DNA of 5,514 nucleotides from DASXMR01 sp036495525 (GTDB lineage: Bacteria > Actinomycetota > Actinomycetes > Streptosporangiales > Streptosporangiaceae): NCBI GenBank assembly GCA_036495525.1, contig DASXMR010000147.1, positions 1-5,514 on the forward strand, written 5' to 3'. Each line of letters starts with the position of its first letter. Position 1 is the first letter of the stretch. Position numbers and translations under genes: made by a program. The notes under the pieces are model-generated. The model made no database searches. It saw only the letters and a list, made by a program, of their open reading frames with translations, and was not told the DNA's origin. This document shows, one piece after another, positions 1 to 5,108 of this stretch.

Positions 1-1
1 C

Positions 2-262
2 GTGCTGTGGTCGCAGTACCTGGACTTCGCCGAGGCGGTCCAGGATGCGTCAGGCGGTGACCTGCTGGCGCCGCTGGATCAGCCAGGCGTGGGGGAGCAC
101 CTGGCGCCTGGCTCGCCGCTCAGGCTTGACGGCCAGCGCCCGCCGCCGCGGCAGGCCCCCGGACTCGGCCAGCACGGCGGGGAAGTGCTCGCCGGGCTGC
201 TCGGCCTGACCGCCGCGGAGGTCAGCAAGCTGCGCGCCGACGGGATCATCGGCCCTGAGTGA
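2..262 (+). CDS. CaiB/BaiF (class III) CoA-transferase family protein, C-terminal fragment
   Basis: This is the last 86 codons of a gene that starts before the window; it ends at TGA 260-262. Enzymes of this family move CoA between carboxylic acids through an aspartyl-CoA thioester, in the cytoplasm. The visible part matches the family's C-terminal end: a 'GVGEHLAPGSPLRLDG' stretch (about visible residues 29-44), then Pro-rich 'PPPRQAPGLGQHGGEVL', then a closing 'LLGLTAAEVSKLRADGII' helix. These correspond to the usual 'aP.lGqhteevL..lGls..ei..L...gvi' tail. The catalytic Asp lies upstream and cannot be seen, so neither substrate nor intact activity can be judged. The gene is not obviously related to arginine synthesis, and 246 nt separate it from argH, so it probably belongs to another transcription unit. 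An 11-bp dyad (TGAGT-G-ACTCA, 256-266) covers its stop codon. The family call is fairly safe; the substrate is unknown. Confidence 0.82.
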   Translation: MLWSQYLDFAEAVQDASGGDLLAPLDQPGVGEHLAPGSPLRLDGQRPPPRQAPGLGQHGGEVLAGLLGLTAAEVSKLRADGIIGPE

Positions 263-316
263 CTCACGCCGCGCGCAAGTCGTGCAGAGCCGTGGCTTGC
301 TGCCGAGCGGTCAGCC

Positions 317-337
317 GCAGCGCGCGAGCCTCGCTGC
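317..337 (+). terminator. Weak hairpin after the CoA-transferase gene, possible terminator
   Basis: A 6-bp stem, GCAGCG (317-322) with CGCTGC (332-337), closes a 9-nt loop 55 nt after the stop codon. A smaller GCGG-TCAG-CCGC hairpin (307-318) sits just upstream and overlaps its first two bases. No T-tract follows, which is common in high-GC actinobacteria, but stems of this size also arise by chance in such DNA. The rest of 263-508 shows no gene, no tRNA and no promoter I can defend. A lone TAAGGT (352-357) resembles a -10 box but has no matching -35. No arginine-repressor operator is recognisable. Confidence 0.25.
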
Positions 338-493
338 TGCCATAGCCGCACTAAGGTTCCCGAGGTGCTACAGGCCGAGAGCCGCAGATCTCTGGTCGGT
401 CTAGCCCGGTAAGAGCTGTTTCGCCGGGATCCGCCGGCGGCGTGCGCAGCGAGATGGACCTTCAGCGCCCGGACAGCCGGCACCTAGCGGGAA

Positions 494-511
494 GGGAGAG
501 AATGCAGCGTG
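494..511 (+). promoter_or_regulatory. argH ribosome-binding site and GTG start
   Basis: A purine-rich GGGAGAG (494-500) lies 8 nt before GTG at 509. This is the best Shine-Dalgarno sequence in the region and decides the start. An ATG at 502 is out of frame, lies only 1 nt from the same purine run, and reads six codons to TAA at 520-522. It is therefore a poor alternative start. Confidence 0.7.
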
Positions 512-2080
512 GCCGGAGATAAGCAGGAGCAGCGCGAGGCGCCAGCCGGGGATCCCGTGGCGCCGCCAGAGCCTGGCCAGCCGTCGCCGGAGCCGGGCCA
601 GCAGTCGCCGGAAACGGGCCTGCAGCAGCCGGAGCCCGGCCAGCAGGTGCCGCAATCGGGCCAGCGGCTGGCGCAGGGTGCAGTCCGGCTGTGGGGCGGC
701 AGGTTCGAGTCAGGTCCGGCCGAGGCGCTGGCGAGACTGTCGGTCAGCGTCCAGTTCGACTGGCGGCTCGCCCCCTACGACCTGCTCGCCTCGGCCGCGC
801 ATGCGCGGGTGCTGCACGCTGCCGGGCTGCTCGCCGACACCGAGCTATCCCGGCTGCTCGCCGCCCTGGACAGCCTCAGCCGTGACTGCCGCAGCGGCGC
901 CTTCCGGCCGGACGCCAGCGACGAGGATGTGCACACCGCGCTGGAACGAGGCCTGCTCGAGCGGGTCGGCTCGCTCGGGGGCAAGCTGCGCGCCGGGCGC
1001 AGCAGGAACGACCAGGTGGCCACTGACCTCCGGCTGTACCTGCGCGACCACGCCCGCCTGGTCACCTCGCGGCTGGCCGAGCTGCAGACCGCGCTGATGG
1101 ACCAGGCCGAGCGGCACCTCACGACCCCGGCGCCCGGCCTGACGCACATGCAGCACGCCCAGCCGGTACTGCTGGCGCACCAGCTGCTGGCGCACGTGCA
1201 CGCCTTCGCCAGGGACGTGAGCCGGATCAGGGACTGGGACGCCAGGGCGGCGGTCAGCCCGCTCGGCGCCGGCGCGCTGGCCGGCTCCTCGCTGCCTCTC
1301 GACCCGGCCGCGGTCGCCGCCGAGCTCGGCTTCTCCGGGCCGGCCGGCAACTCGATGGACGCGGTCAGCGACCGTGACTTCGCCGCCGAGTTCTGCTTCG
1401 CAGCCGCGCTGGCCGGCGTGCACCTGTCCCGGCTCGGCGAGGAGGTCGTGCTCTGGTCGTCGCACGAGTTCGGCTGGGCCGAGATCGACGACGCGTACGC
1501 GACCGGGTCGTCGATCATGCCGCAGAAGAAGAATCCTGACGTGGCCGAGCTGGCCAGGGGCAAGGCAGGCCGCCTGATCGGCGGGCTGACCGGCCTGCTG
1601 GCGACGCTCAAGGGTCTGCCGCTCACCTACAACCGTGACCTGCAGGAGGACAAGGAGCCGGTTTTCGACGCGGTCGACACGCTGCTGCTCGTGCTGCCCG
1701 CCATGGCCGGGCTGGTCGGCACGCTCCGCTTCAACACTGACCGGCTGGCGCAGAGCGCGGCAGGCGGCTTCGCGCTGGCGACCGACCTGGCCGAGCTGCT
1801 GGTCCGCCGCGGGGTGCCGTTCCGCGAGGCGCACGAGGTGGTCGGCCACCTCGTCGTGTGGTGCCAGGTGCACGACTGCGACCTGACTGACGTGGATGAC
1901 GCGAGCCTGGCGCAGATATCCCCGCAGCTGACCCCGGACGTGCGCGAGGTGCTCACGGTGCACGGCGCGCTCAGCGCGCGGGCAACCAGCGGCGGGACCG
2001 CGCCAAGCCGGGTGGCCGAGCAGCTGGCAGAGCTGCGGCTGGTGGTGGACGAGCAGGCCGCCTGGGCAGCATCCGGATGA
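509..2080 (+). CDS. argH: Argininosuccinate lyase
   Basis: This cytoplasmic enzyme splits argininosuccinate into arginine and fumarate, the last step of arginine synthesis, and normally works as a homotetramer. The protein has 523 residues; the family core starts at 'VRLWGGRF' (59-66). Diagnostic blocks follow in order: HTALE (142-146), the 'AGRSRNDQVATDLRLYLRD' region (162-180), THMQHAQP (212-219) with the catalytic His (H213 by position), and the fumarase/aspartase-superfamily signature GSSIMPQKKNPD (333-344) with its catalytic serine on the mobile loop. The C-terminal domain is complete. The enzyme should be active. The family is usually about 460-480 residues; the excess is a Pro/Gln/Glu-rich N-terminal tail of about 57 residues. 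GTG 509 has a good ribosome-binding site. In-frame GTG codons at residues 17 and 47 lack one but would trim the tail. No argG or other arginine gene is visible upstream. The stop overlaps the next gene's ATG (ATGA), implying translational coupling. Confidence 0.97.
   Translation: MAGDKQEQREAPAGDPVAPPEPGQPSPEPGQQSPETGLQQPEPGQQVPQSGQRLAQGAVRLWGGRFESGPAEALARLSVSVQFDWRLAPYDLLASAAHARVLHAAGLLADTELSRLLAALDSLSRDCRSGAFRPDASDEDVHTALERGLLERVGSLGGKLRAGRSRNDQVATDLRLYLRDHARLVTSRLAELQTALMDQAERHLTTPAPGLTHMQHAQPVLLAHQLLAHVHAFARDVSRIRDWDARAAVSPLGAGALAGSSLPLDPAAVAAELGFSGPAGNSMDAVSDRDFAAEFCFAAALAGVHLSRLGEEVVLWSSHEFGWAEIDDAYATGSSIMPQKKNPDVAELARGKAGRLIGGLTGLLATLKGLPLTYNRDLQEDKEPVFDAVDTLLLVLPAMAGLVGTLRFNTDRLAQSAAGGFALATDLAELLVRRGVPFREAHEVVGHLVVWCQVHDCDLTDVDDASLAQISPQLTPDVREVLTVHGALSARATSGGTAPSRVAEQLAELRLVVDEQAAWAASG
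566..670 (+). repeat. Five tandem 21-bp repeats coding a PEPGQ-type heptad in the ArgH tail
   Basis: Residues 20-54 of ArgH are five in-register seven-residue units: PEPGQPS, PEPGQQS, PETGLQQ, PEPGQQV, PQSGQRL. The DNA units are about 21 bp each and start with ccrgar or a close variant. They differ at several positions, so the array has diverged rather than being freshly duplicated. The composition (Pro, Gln, Glu, Gly) predicts a disordered tail ahead of the enzyme core. Confidence 0.85.
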
Positions 2081-2949
2081 CTTCCGCCGGTCACCGCCAG
2101 AACCAGTCTTCGCCAGCCGAGGGCACTGACGGCCGCGCGGAGAACGAGGTCGGCGGCCAGGCGGGCGCGCCGGCAGCCAGCGCCCGCGCCCGGCACGCGG
2201 TGCCGCTCGCGCGGGAGTTCTTCGACCGGTCGTCCGCCGAAGTCGCACCCGACCTGCTCGGCTGCCTGCTGGTCCATGACAGCCCCGCTGGCCTCGTCGC
2301 GGCCGTGCTCACCGAGACCGAGGCCTACGACGGCGAGGCTGACCCGGCGTCGCACGCCTTCCACGGCCGCACCGAGCGCAATGCGGTGATGTACGGACCG
2401 CCCGGCCACGCGTACGTGTACTTCACCTACGGCATGCACTTCTGCGTGAACCTGGTCTGCCGCCCGCCCGGCGCGGCCTCAGCCGTGCTGCTGCGGGCAG
2501 GCCGGGTGACCGACGGCACCGTGCTGGCGGCGGCCCGCCGCGCCGGGCACGGCAGGACCGGCGGCGCGCAGGGCGGCCGGACGGCCGGGGCGCACTGCCT
2601 GCAGGCACGGGCGGACGGACGGACGTCGGCTGGCGGGCCGGCAGCGGGCGACGCGCGGCCGGAGGCTGGCCAGCTAGCTCCGGCGATGGCTCGAGACCTG
2701 GCCCGCGGACCAGCACGGCTGTGCCAGGCACTCGGCATCGACCGCGCCAGCGACGGTGCCGACGCCTGCGACCCGGCCTCGCCGCTGCTGATCTGCCCGC
2801 CGCCCGAGCCCGTCGCGGCCAGGGCGATCAGCAGCGGGCCGAGGGTGGGCATCAGCCGCGCCGCCGAGGTGCCCTGGCGGTTCTGGGTGGCCGGCGACCC
2901 ATTCGTTTCTGCATATCGGGCGTATCAGCCGAGGCGCAGGGATTCATAA
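2077..2949 (+). CDS. DNA-3-methyladenine glycosylase, AAG/MPG family
   Basis: This is a base-excision repair enzyme that flips out and removes alkylated purines such as 3-methyladenine, acting on chromosomal DNA. The 290-residue protein carries the family core: 'PLAREFFDR' entry strand (43-51), ETEAY (80-84), HAFHGRTERN (93-102), and YVYFTYGMHFCVNLV (113-127). By alignment in my head to human AAG, the catalytic Glu is E82, the pocket residues are Y84, H93, Y115 and N125, and the intercalating Tyr is Y118. All are present. DLARGPARLCQALGI (207-221) and PWRFWVAGDPFVS (266-278) close the fold. Actinobacterial members are usually near 200-220 residues. The excess here is a 40-residue low-complexity N-terminus and an Ala/Gly/Arg-rich insertion at about 155-203. 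ATG 2077 overlaps the argH stop and has no clear Shine-Dalgarno, so coupling is likely. GTG 2200 (residue 42) is the alternative start. It lies 41 nt before tyrS, and pairing with tyrS is known in other actinobacteria such as Mycobacterium tuberculosis. Confidence 0.93.
   Translation: MTSAGHRQNQSSPAEGTDGRAENEVGGQAGAPAASARARHAVPLAREFFDRSSAEVAPDLLGCLLVHDSPAGLVAAVLTETEAYDGEADPASHAFHGRTERNAVMYGPPGHAYVYFTYGMHFCVNLVCRPPGAASAVLLRAGRVTDGTVLAAARRAGHGRTGGAQGGRTAGAHCLQARADGRTSAGGPAAGDARPEAGQLAPAMARDLARGPARLCQALGIDRASDGADACDPASPLLICPPPEPVAARAISSGPRVGISRAAEVPWRFWVAGDPFVSAYRAYQPRRRDS
2539..2685 (+). repeat. Low-complexity insertion within the DNA glycosylase gene
   Basis: Codons about 155-203 of the glycosylase encode an Ala/Gly/Arg-rich stretch between the conserved 'LLRAGRV' strand and 'DLARGPARL', where relatives have only a short linker. 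The DNA holds a perfect 12-bp palindrome TGCCTGCAGGCA (2596-2607), three GGAC units (2613-2624) and several ggcggcc-like runs. The edges are approximate, because low-complexity sequence has no sharp boundary. The reading frame is kept throughout. Confidence 0.6.
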
Positions 2950-2990
2950 CCGGTTCGCGGTCGCCTCGCCGGCGATGGGATCATGCACCA

Positions 2991-4307
2991 GTGACCGACA
3001 TCATCGACGACCTGAGCTGGCGCGGCCTCATCGCCGTGTCCACGGACCTGGACGACCTGCGCAACGCGCTGGACACCGGGATGGTCACGTTCTATGGCGG
3101 TTTCGACCCGACCGCGCCTGGCCTGCACATCGGCAACCTGGTGCTGCTGCTGACCATGCGCCGGCTGCAGCAGGCCGGTCACCGGCCCATCGGCCTGGTT
3201 GGCGGCGCTACCGGGCTGATCGGGGACCCCAGCGGCAAGTCAGCCGAGCGGGCGCTCAACGCGCGCGAAGTCGTGGCCGGCTGGGTCGAGCTGATCCGCG
3301 GCGAGATCAGCCAGTACCTGGACTTCGGCCCCGGACCCGCGTCAGCGGTGGTGGTCAGCAACCTGGACTGGACCGGGCAGCTGTCCGCGATCGACTTCCT
3401 GCGGGATGTGGGCAAGCACTTCCCGGTCAACCAGATGCTGTCCCGCGAGGTGGTCCGGGCTCGGCTGGAGGCAGGCGGGCTCAGCTACACCGAGTTCAGC
3501 TACCAGATCCTGCAGGCCAACGACTTCCTCGAGCTGCACCGGCGGCATGACTGCGGCCTTCAGCTTGGCGGCAGTGACCAGTGGGGCAATCTGGTCTCGG
3601 GCGTCGACCTGATCCGCCGGGTCACCGGGGACGTGGTGCACGCGCTGGCCACGCCGCTGATCACCAAGCCGGACGGGACCAAGTACGGCAAGACCGCCGG
3701 GGACGCGATCTGGCTGAGTCCCGAGCTGATGAGCCCGTACGCCTTCTACCAGTTCTGGATCAACCGGACCGACGCGGAGATGCCGGGCCTGCTGCGGGTG
3801 TTCTCGTTCCTCAGCCGTGCCGAGATCGAGGAGCTGGAGAAGGAGACCGCCGATCGGCCGGCCGCGCGCAAGGCGCAGCGGATGCTGGCCGAGGAGATCA
3901 CCACGCTGGTGCACGGCGCGCAGGAGTGCGCTCAGGCCATCGCGGCCAGCGAGGCGCTGTTCGGCCAGGGTGACCTCGCCGGACTGTCAGAGCGCACGCT
4001 CGCCGCGGCGCTGGCCGAGGTGCCGCTGGTCACGGTGCGGGCCGGGGATGGCCCGGCCGGCCGTTCAGCCGGCCAGGGCGGCAGTTCCGCTTTGCCAGCG
4101 ATCGCCGACCTGATGGCGGAGACCGGCATCGTGCCCAGCAAGTCGGCAGCCCGCCGGGCCATCACCGAGGGCGGCGCCTACCTCAACAACGCGCGAGTGA
4201 CGAGCGCCGACGCGGCCCCCTCGCCCGGGGACCTGCTGCACGGCAGGTACCTCGTGCTGCGCCGCGGCAAGCGCACCGTGGGCGCGGTCGAGGTATTCAC
4301 CGGCTAG
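2991..4307 (+). CDS. tyrS: Tyrosyl-tRNA synthetase (class Ic)
   Basis: TyrRS activates tyrosine with ATP and charges tRNA-Tyr; the bacterial enzyme is a cytoplasmic homodimer. The 438-residue protein has the usual full length. Seen in order: YGGFDPTAPGLHIGNL (35-50) with the HIGH-type HIGN at 46-49, GDPSGKS (78-84), the tyrosine-pocket strand YQILQANDF (171-179), GGSDQWGN (193-200), the KMSKS-type loop KYGKT (231-235), and a C-terminal S4 RNA-binding domain (about 368-430). The catalytic sets are intact. GTG 2991 is chosen because homology begins at once with 'TDIIDDLSWRGL', and GGGA (2977-2980) sits 10 nt upstream, a modest ribosome-binding site. The frame stays open further upstream but lacks homology and overlaps the glycosylase gene. 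The start lies 41 nt after the glycosylase stop; the gap is too short for a T-box leader. A Gly/Ser-rich linker (350-367) joins the catalytic part to the S4 domain and seems a little longer than usual. Confidence 0.97.
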   Translation: MTDIIDDLSWRGLIAVSTDLDDLRNALDTGMVTFYGGFDPTAPGLHIGNLVLLLTMRRLQQAGHRPIGLVGGATGLIGDPSGKSAERALNAREVVAGWVELIRGEISQYLDFGPGPASAVVVSNLDWTGQLSAIDFLRDVGKHFPVNQMLSREVVRARLEAGGLSYTEFSYQILQANDFLELHRRHDCGLQLGGSDQWGNLVSGVDLIRRVTGDVVHALATPLITKPDGTKYGKTAGDAIWLSPELMSPYAFYQFWINRTDAEMPGLLRVFSFLSRAEIEELEKETADRPAARKAQRMLAEEITTLVHGAQECAQAIAASEALFGQGDLAGLSERTLAAALAEVPLVTVRAGDGPAGRSAGQGGSSALPAIADLMAETGIVPSKSAARRAITEGGAYLNNARVTSADAAPSPGDLLHGRYLVLRRGKRTVGAVEVFTG

Positions 4308-4383
4308 CCAGCGGCGCTGCTGTCCGAGCGACCTGCCCGGCGGACTCACAGGGGCCCGAGCAGCAGCCCCAAGTGTCGTTCCA

Positions 4384-4406
4384 GCCCGGCGCTTTGGGCG
4401 CCGGGC
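4384..4406 (+). terminator. Probable tyrS terminator hairpin
   Basis: A perfect 9-bp stem, GCCCGGCGC (4384-4392) with GCGCCGGGC (4398-4406), closes a 5-nt TTTGG loop, 77 nt after the tyrS stop. No T-run follows, as is common for actinobacterial terminators. A second stem follows 12 nt later. The strength of the stem and its place between two units on the same strand support the call. Confidence 0.6.
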
Positions 4407-4418
4407 CCGCCCGAAAGC

Positions 4419-4436
4419 CGGCACCGGCGGGTGCCG
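4419..4436 (+). terminator. Second, tandem terminator-like hairpin
   Basis: A 7-bp stem, CGGCACC (4419-4425) with GGTGCCG (4430-4436), closes a 4-nt GGCG loop. With the preceding hairpin it would form a tandem terminator that insulates the rRNA promoters from tyrS readthrough. Confidence 0.45.
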
Positions 4437-4472
4437 CAGCCGATGAGTGTTCCGGGCAGCTTGGGTGGTGGT

Positions 4473-4556
4473 GCGCCGGTAACACCTCAGCAACATTTAC
4501 CGGCGCTGACCTGTGCGGACATACAGCCGGCCGGTGCCGTAAATGTGGCACTGAGG
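4473..4556. repeat. Three-arm inverted repeat with two mutually exclusive foldings
   Basis: Arm A, GCGCCGGTAA (4473-4482), pairs perfectly over 10 bp with arm B, TTACCGGCGC (4497-4506), across a 14-nt spacer. Arm B also pairs with arm C: ACATTTAC (4493-4500) with GTAAATGT (4539-4546), then, past one bulged C, GGCGCT (4502-4507) with GGTGCC (4533-4538), including two G-U pairs. CCTCAG (4485-4490), which lies in the A:B loop, pairs with CTGAGG (4551-4556) only in the second folding. The arrangement is either an RNA switch/attenuator or a compound protein-binding site. Its function is unknown. Confidence 0.6.
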
Positions 4557-4639
4557 CCGGGCTGGCGAGCCGCCGCCAGTGGGTGTCATCCGTCGCCGGT
4601 GAGCGACAGCGCAGGTCACGCGAGTGGCGCCGCTCGGAT

Positions 4640-4668
4640 TTGACTTGATCCCCTTTGCTGCCTAGTGT
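4640..4668 (+). promoter_or_regulatory. Upstream rRNA operon promoter (P1)
   Basis: TTGACT (4640-4645) and TAGTGT (4663-4668) are separated by 17 bp, a good match to the principal (HrdB/SigA-type) sigma factor consensus TTGACa-N17-TAnnnT. It faces the 16S gene, about 440 nt upstream of it. Multiple promoters are normal for actinobacterial rrn operons. Confidence 0.6.
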
Positions 4669-4828
4669 TTCTTCTTGCCCGAGACAGTGCGGGACGCCCA
4701 CGAGGCGGACGGCTTCCGGGTCCAGCAAGCACCAACCTCCCGGCGAATCATGCTGAGCATCGATCCGTCGCTGTGAGGCTTGCTGGTAGCACAGCAGAGA
4801 ACAAGCAGGTCAGATCGTACTAACTGTC
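4669..4828. other. Spacer between the two rRNA promoters
   Basis: No coding region or recognised RNA is seen. It contains small dyads only: ATGCT-G-AGCAT (4750-4760) and TGCTG/CAGCA (4781-4796, 6-nt loop). They may be chance, or sites for regulators of rRNA synthesis. Confidence 0.4.
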
Positions 4829-4857
4829 TTGACAGCCCCTGGCTGACCAGGTAAGTT
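4829..4857 (+). promoter_or_regulatory. Main rRNA operon promoter (P2)
   Basis: A perfect TTGACA (4829-4834) and TAAGTT (4852-4857) are separated by 17 bp, the best principal-sigma promoter in the window. Transcription would begin near 4864, giving a leader of about 245 nt before mature 16S. Two dyads are embedded: CTGTC-TT-GACAG (4824-4835) over the -35, and CCTGG-CTGA-CCAGG (4838-4851) filling most of the spacer up to the -10. Confidence 0.8.
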
Positions 4858-4875
4858 AGCAGGGTTGCCCCAGAG

Positions 4876-4891
4876 GAGGTCGGAAGACCTC
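4876..4891 (+). promoter_or_regulatory. Leader hairpin with GNRA tetraloop (boxB-like)
   Basis: GAGGTC (4876-4881) and GACCTC (4886-4891) form a 6-bp stem capped by GGAA, a stable GNRA loop. It lies between the P2 start and the antitermination box, where mycobacterial rRNA leaders have a boxB hairpin. The hairpin is seen directly; its role is inferred from position. Confidence 0.5.
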
Positions 4892-4907
4892 TGACGGTGA
4901 GCGTCCG

Positions 4908-4936
4908 CTCCTTGAGAACTCAACAGCGTGCTAAAA
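4908..4936 (+). promoter_or_regulatory. rRNA antitermination element (boxA-type)
   Basis: The sequence CTTGAGAACTCAACAGCGTGC followed by TAAAAG matches the conserved motif found upstream of actinobacterial 16S genes, commonly read as the boxA/boxC region. There NusB-NusE and partners load to keep RNA polymerase from stopping in untranslated rRNA. It lies about 175-200 nt before mature 16S. Confidence 0.75.
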
Positions 4937-4940
4937 GCCA

Positions 4941-4982
4941 GTGCATATGCACAAACCCCGTCACAGGGGTTGCTCCGGCAAC
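4941..4982 (+). repeat. Cluster of three leader inverted repeats
   Basis: GTGCATATGCAC (4941-4952) is a perfect 12-bp palindrome. AACCCC-GTCACA-GGGGTT (4954-4971) is a 6-bp hairpin. GTTGC-TCCG-GCAAC (4969-4982) is a 5-bp hairpin with a C(UCCG)G loop, one of the most stable tetraloops. The last two share GTT (4969-4971), so they compete. They lie in the rRNA leader between the antitermination box and 16S. Confidence 0.65.
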
Positions 4983-5012
4983 GGTGCAGCTCCTGACGGA
5001 ACATGCCAGATC

Positions 5013-5044
5013 GTCTGGGGACCGGGCTCGCCCGATCCGCAGAC
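5013..5044 (+). repeat. Long leader hairpin upstream of 16S
   Basis: A symmetric 32-nt hairpin: GTCTG (5013-5017) with CAGAC (5040-5044), a G-G mismatch, GGA with TCC, a C-A mismatch, and CGGG with CCCG around a CTCG loop, 12 bp in all. A shorter alternative, CCAGA-TCG-TCTGG (5006-5018), overlaps it. It may guide rRNA precursor folding or processing. Confidence 0.5.
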
Positions 5045-5108
5045 AGTCTCTTCAAGTCAGCAGTCCGCGCGTACGGCCGTCAGGCCGGGCCGCGGTTGCG
5101 ATAGACAT

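Larger units (their letters stand above)
4308..4639. other. Non-coding gap after tyrS, rich in inverted repeats
   Basis: I find no credible gene here. The stretch is filled with dyads: GCTGCTG/CAGCAGC (4316-4322 with 4361-4367), the two terminator-like hairpins listed separately, the three-arm element at 4473-4556, CTGGCG/CGCCAG (4562-4579, 6-nt loop) and GTCGC/GCGAC (4592-4607). It probably holds the tyrS 3' end and the upstream boundary of the rRNA control region. Confidence 0.6.

Noticed and set aside
340..420. Possible tRNA-like stretch in the gap before argH
   Set aside because: No T-loop GGTTCGA-type sequence, acceptor stem or cloverleaf could be built.
79..483. 134-codon minus-strand open frame over the gap before argH
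   Set aside because: It overlaps the CoA-transferase end; composition is Arg/Ser/Ala-rich with no motif. No ribosome-binding site was evident.
775..1626. 283-codon minus-strand open frame within argH
   Set aside because: Ser/Arg/Ala-rich antisense shadow without motifs; the plus strand is fully explained by argH.
845..2248. 467-codon open frame on the minus strand opposite argH
   Set aside because: It lies antisense to a certain gene. High GC with G/C third positions keeps such frames open, and its translation shows no known motif.
1627..2439. 270-codon minus-strand open frame across the argH-glycosylase junction
   Set aside because: It spans two real genes on the other strand and has shadow-like composition.
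2950..2990. Possible T-box or other tRNA-sensing leader before tyrS
   Set aside because: The gap is only 41 nt, with no specifier or antiterminator structure.
4373..4648. 91-codon plus-strand frame with several Cys residues, including a CGH...CRKCG stretch resembling a zinc site
   Set aside because: No ribosome-binding site precedes GTG 4373, and the frame crosses strong hairpins and the P1 -35 box. The Cys spacing fits no zinc-ribbon I know. Conservation of the protein in relatives would change this.
4297..4728. 143-codon minus-strand open frame after tyrS
   Set aside because: It runs through two terminator hairpins, the three-arm repeat and promoter P1, and has no recognisable motif.
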